Shown: positions 12,893 to 15,208 of the stretch, piece by piece | Numbering within the stretch: the first letter of the stretch is position 1 | Layout: every line of letters begins with the position of its first letter | Program-made: the position numbers and the translations under genes | Notes under the pieces: generated by a model | Databases searched by the model: none | The model's input: the letters and a program-made list of their open reading frames with translations, nothing else | Told to the model about the DNA's origin: nothing | NCBI GenBank assembly: GCA_902768065.1 | Contig: CACXJP010000037.1 | Location: 1 to 15,208 of the forward strand | DNA: 15,208 nucleotides | Reading direction: 5' to 3' | From: an uncultured Erysipelotrichaceae bacterium | GTDB lineage: Bacteria; Bacillota_I; Bacilli_A; RF39; UBA660

Positions 12893-14254
12893 ATGAATGG
12901 AACAGAAAAAGTAAAAATGAGGGTTCAAAAACCTGAAGTAAGAAGTAAAAACTTTAAAGAAGTTGAGCTGGGTTATACACCAACAAAAGCAAAAAAAGAA
13001 GCAAATAGATGTCTTCATTGTAAAATTCCAAAATGTATTGAAGGATGTCCTGTAAAAATACAAATTCCAGAATTTATTGCAGCAATAAAAGAAGACAACA
13101 TCAAGAAAGCATATGAAATATTATGTGAATCAACATCATTACCTGCAGTATGTGGAAGAGTATGCCCACAGGAAAAACAATGTGAATCAAAATGTGTTAG
13201 AGGTATAAAAGGTGATTCAATTGCCATTGGTTCACTAGAAAGATATGTTGCTGATGAAGCTATTAAAAATAATTTTACAGCAGAGGTAAAAGTGCCAAAG
13301 AAAAATAAAAAAGTGGCAATTGTAGGAAGCGGACCTGCAGGATTAACATGTGCTGGAGATTTAGCCAAACAGGGGTATAGTGTTACAATCTATGAGGTTT
13401 TACACAAAGCAGGAGGAGTTTTAACATATGGAATTCCTGAATTCAGATTACCAAAGGATATAGTTGAAAACCAAGTGGCTAGCCTAGAAAAATTAGGTGT
13501 GGAAATAAAACTAAATATTCCAGTAGGAAATGCCATAACAATAGAAGAATTAAGAAAAGAATATGATGCTGTTTTTATTGGAACAGGTGCAGGATTACCA
13601 AAGTTTATGGGAATTGAAGGGGAAGATGCCAGTGGAGTTTTCTCTGCCAACGAAATTTTAACAAGAATTAATCTAATGGGAGCATATAAAAGAGAATGTA
13701 AAACACCGATAAAAAAAGCGAAAAAAGCATATGTTATTGGCGGAGGAAATGTTGCAATGGATGCAGTTCGTTCACTAAAAAGACTTGGCGTAGATGCACA
13801 TATAATGTATAGACGTAGCGAAGAAGAATTACCTGCAAGAAAAATGGAAGTAGAACATGCAAAAGAAGAAGGAATTGCATTTGATTTACTAAAAAATCCA
13901 ACAAAAATAATTGTTGATGAGAATAATAATGTTACAGGTATGGAAATTGTTGAAATGGAACTAACAGAACCAGGAGAAGATGGAAGAAGAAACGTTATTG
14001 AAAAGAAAGGATCAAATCAAGTTGTGGAATGTGATATGGTGGTAATGGCATTAGGTACAGGCCCAAATCATGAAGCAATCAAAAACAGTAATATTATTCT
14101 AACAGAAAAAAACTTGATTAAAGTGGAAGGTACAAAAACATCATTAGACAATGTCTTTGCTGGAGGAGACGCCGTTACAGGAGCAGCAACAGTTATTTTG
14201 GCAATGGAAGCAGGTAAAAATGCAGCAAAAGAAATATGCAATCTTATAACATAA
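12893..14254 (+). CDS. nfnB: NADH-dependent reduced ferredoxin:NADP+ oxidoreductase subunit B
   Basis: NfnB is the large subunit that carries the bifurcating FAD and the NADP(H) site, and is homologous to the glutamate synthase small subunit (GltD). The 453-aa chain has an N-terminal two-[4Fe-4S] domain with Cys40-x2-Cys43-x4-Cys48-x3-Cys52 and Cys87-x3-Cys91-x5-Cys97-x3-Cys101. The FAD Rossmann loop is VAIVGSGPAG (141-150), and the NADPH Rossmann loop is VIGGGNVAMDAVRSL (281-295). YRRSEEELPARKMEV, then GDAVTGAATV near the end, is typical of the GltD family. No gltB lies beside it and nfnA is directly upstream, so NfnB rather than glutamate synthase is the right call. No terminator is obvious after it. 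Confidence 0.93.
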   Translation: MNGTEKVKMRVQKPEVRSKNFKEVELGYTPTKAKKEANRCLHCKIPKCIEGCPVKIQIPEFIAAIKEDNIKKAYEILCESTSLPAVCGRVCPQEKQCESKCVRGIKGDSIAIGSLERYVADEAIKNNFTAEVKVPKKNKKVAIVGSGPAGLTCAGDLAKQGYSVTIYEVLHKAGGVLTYGIPEFRLPKDIVENQVASLEKLGVEIKLNIPVGNAITIEELRKEYDAVFIGTGAGLPKFMGIEGEDASGVFSANEILTRINLMGAYKRECKTPIKKAKKAYVIGGGNVAMDAVRSLKRLGVDAHIMYRRSEEELPARKMEVEHAKEEGIAFDLLKNPTKIIVDENNNVTGMEIVEMELTEPGEDGRRNVIEKKGSNQVVECDMVVMALGTGPNHEAIKNSNIILTEKNLIKVEGTKTSLDNVFAGGDAVTGAATVILAMEAGKNAAKEICNLIT

Positions 14255-14282
14255 ATAATATGTAAACCAAAGGAAAATAAAC

Positions 14283-14311
14283 TTTACAAACAAACTAAAA
14301 AATGATAAAGT
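14283..14311 (+). promoter_or_regulatory. Candidate promoter for the downstream helical-protein genes
   Basis: TTTACA (14283-14288) and TAAAGT (14306-14311) are 17 bp apart, and the -10 is preceded by TGA as an extended -10 (TGATAAAGT). The -10 matches the consensus at only four of six bases. Because no terminator follows nfnB, read-through could also serve the genes behind. Confidence 0.4.
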
Positions 14312-14336
14312 AAAAGAGAATAGGGATGGTGAAAAA

Positions 14337-14960
14337 ATGGGTGATAATGTATCTGACAGTTTAAGACTTCAAGCGGTAATTAGTGAAGGGAAAAGTGGAT
14401 TTAGTGGATCTGGAATTGACCCTCTTCAAGAAGATTGGATTGTTATTGACGAGAATGTTAAAGTATTAGAAGAAGTTAATGAATTTTTGAATAAAAAAGT
14501 TGCAACGCAAAATATTAAAGATGCACTAAATACGGTATCTTCAAATGTAGAAAAGACGGGTATATTTAATAATCCAAAACAAAAACAAAAAATCGATGCA
14601 ACAATTAGTGGTATGGAGGTAGCTGTATCATCAGAAATACCTGCATCAGAAATGGCTCAATTAGCATGGTATCTTGGTTATTATAATGATGAATTAATGG
14701 AAGCAAAAAATGAAAAGATGCAGTCTAGATTGAGACAAGCAGCAAAGGAATACAATGAGAGCTGTGAAAATGATGATGACAAAATTAATTATGATGCTTG
14801 GATTCCATGGATTGATACATCTGGAGTGTTTGATATGAGTAAAGATGAGCTTTATAATGAATTAAAAAAGAAAAATGCTCTGCCTTTTTCTGCAGATATA
14901 GCTTATACAAGACCAGCTAATACATATTATGAAAATTCAAGATTTAAAGGGGATTTTTAG
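14337..14960 (+). CDS. Hypothetical helical protein, 207 aa
   Basis: The family is not recognised. The protein is soluble and acidic with no signal peptide or membrane segment. It begins with MGDNVSDSLRLQAVI. The middle is mostly helical, with an amphipathic heptad-like stretch (about 40-125) and tryptophans in EDWIV, LAWYLGYYNDELMEA and YDAWIPWID. The C-terminus is Asn/Tyr-rich (ADIAYTRPANTYYENSRF). Helical Trp/Tyr-containing proteins next to a second short helical protein resemble accessory or adaptor genes of type VII (WXG/LXG) secretion loci. No true WXG motif is present, however, so this is only a lead. The next gene starts 14 nt after its stop, with a ribosome site (GGATGGTGA) identical to the one before this gene. 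Confidence 0.72.
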   Translation: MGDNVSDSLRLQAVISEGKSGFSGSGIDPLQEDWIVIDENVKVLEEVNEFLNKKVATQNIKDALNTVSSNVEKTGIFNNPKQKQKIDATISGMEVAVSSEIPASEMAQLAWYLGYYNDELMEAKNEKMQSRLRQAAKEYNESCENDDDKINYDAWIPWIDTSGVFDMSKDELYNELKKKNALPFSADIAYTRPANTYYENSRFKGDF

Positions 14961-14974
14961 GATGGTGAATGATT

Positions 14975-15208
14975 ATGGCAAATGTTAATTATAAGTATAG
15001 AAATATAGCAAATGATATAAATAATTTAAAAAGAATTATGTATGAAGTAAATTCATCAAAAGATGCAATTGAAGCAGCATATAATGGAATGGATTATAGA
15101 GTCAAAGATTATTTATCTTATATGAAAATACCAGAATTAACTAGAAATATGGGGGACTGGTATAATGATATGGATGGCTATAAATCATGGCTATCTAACT
15201 CAAATGAA
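14975..15208 (+). CDS. Hypothetical helical protein, 3' truncated by the window end
   Basis: The frame is open from ATG 14975 to the window edge (78 codons seen). The sequence begins MANVNYKYRNIANDINNLKRI and continues with a helix SSKDAIEAAYNGMDYRVKDYL, then NMGDWYNDMDGYKSWLSNSN. The helix-turn-helix shape with G-D-W at a predicted turn recalls WXG100/ESAT-6-like or LXG-domain proteins, though the motif is GDW rather than WXG. ATG 14975 is preferred over ATG 14969 because GGATGGTGA (14961-14968) leaves too little space for the latter. It is probably co-transcribed with the preceding gene. Its full length and any C-terminal domain cannot be seen. Confidence 0.6.
   Translation, partial: MANVNYKYRNIANDINNLKRIMYEVNSSKDAIEAAYNGMDYRVKDYLSYMKIPELTRNMGDWYNDMDGYKSWLSNSNE

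Noticed and set aside
12893..14254. Glutamate synthase small subunit (GltD)
   Set aside because: The sequence belongs to the same family, but no gltB is present and nfnA lies directly upstream, which defines NfnB.
1..15208. CRISPR array, rRNA, tRNA or intact insertion sequence
   Set aside because: No regularly spaced repeat array, cloverleaf-like sequence, rRNA core or transposase was found on reading both strands by eye.

Overview
The window is very AT-rich. It has strong AGGAGG-type Shine-Dalgarno sites, tightly packed co-directional genes, and extended -10 promoters (TGnTATAAT). TGG is the only Trp codon and no gene has an internal TGA, so the standard bacterial code fits. With NfnAB, a ferredoxin-type protein, an LCP-free Gram-positive gene style, DUF1294, DUF3781, a YoaP-like protein and a TfoX-N protein, this points to a low-GC, probably anaerobic, gut-type member of the Bacillota (Clostridia or the deep Bacilli/RF39 area). 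The species cannot be named from the sequence.

Layout. (1) 1-470: the 3' part of a membrane-anchored XRE-type regulator. (2) 471-6020: an accessory-looking stretch in which three long non-coding intervals (471-927, 1477-1866, 5655-6020) carry related repeat elements, called A, B and C here. They contain short repeats of TAGATACCTTTT, the 3' end of a SEC-C (zinc-binding Cys-rich tail) coding sequence, a terminator hairpin or remnant, and then a promoter with the core TGATATAAT. Between or after them sit a Nudix hydrolase (928-1476), a five-gene operon (1867-5654: cysteine desulfurase, SAM methyltransferase, HAD-like protein, unknown 134-aa protein, ferredoxin/thioredoxin-like fusion) and a membrane acyltransferase (6021-7187). 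(3) 7188-10545: small housekeeping or accessory transcription units. They are a DUF7662-like small protein, a TfoX-N protein, an autoregulated TetR-methyltransferase operon with two identical operators 52 bp apart, and a YoaP-like acetyltransferase/DUF3781/DUF1294 operon ending in a bidirectional terminator. (4) 10544-11911 (minus): a polytopic DUF6056-like membrane protein, the only minus-strand gene. (5) 12043-14254: nfnA-nfnB, the electron-bifurcating NADH-dependent reduced ferredoxin:NADP+ oxidoreductase. (6) 14337-15208: two helical proteins of unknown function. The second runs off the window and is weakly reminiscent of WXG/LXG (type VII) secretion-locus proteins.

How the parts work together. 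The 1867-5654 operon is the best candidate for an undescribed system. It combines a sulfur-mobilising enzyme, a methyltransferase, a possible phosphatase and an Fe-S redox protein with translational coupling, which suggests a dedicated sulfur-containing modification or a small-molecule pathway; the substrate is unknown. The repeats at its borders, and before the Nudix and acyltransferase genes, make the whole 0.6-6 kb stretch look like a chain of independently acquired cassettes. No recombinase is visible in the window, so the mechanism is inference. NfnAB links NADH, NADPH and ferredoxin pools and could in principle supply reduced ferredoxin, but nothing in the sequence ties it directly to the operon.
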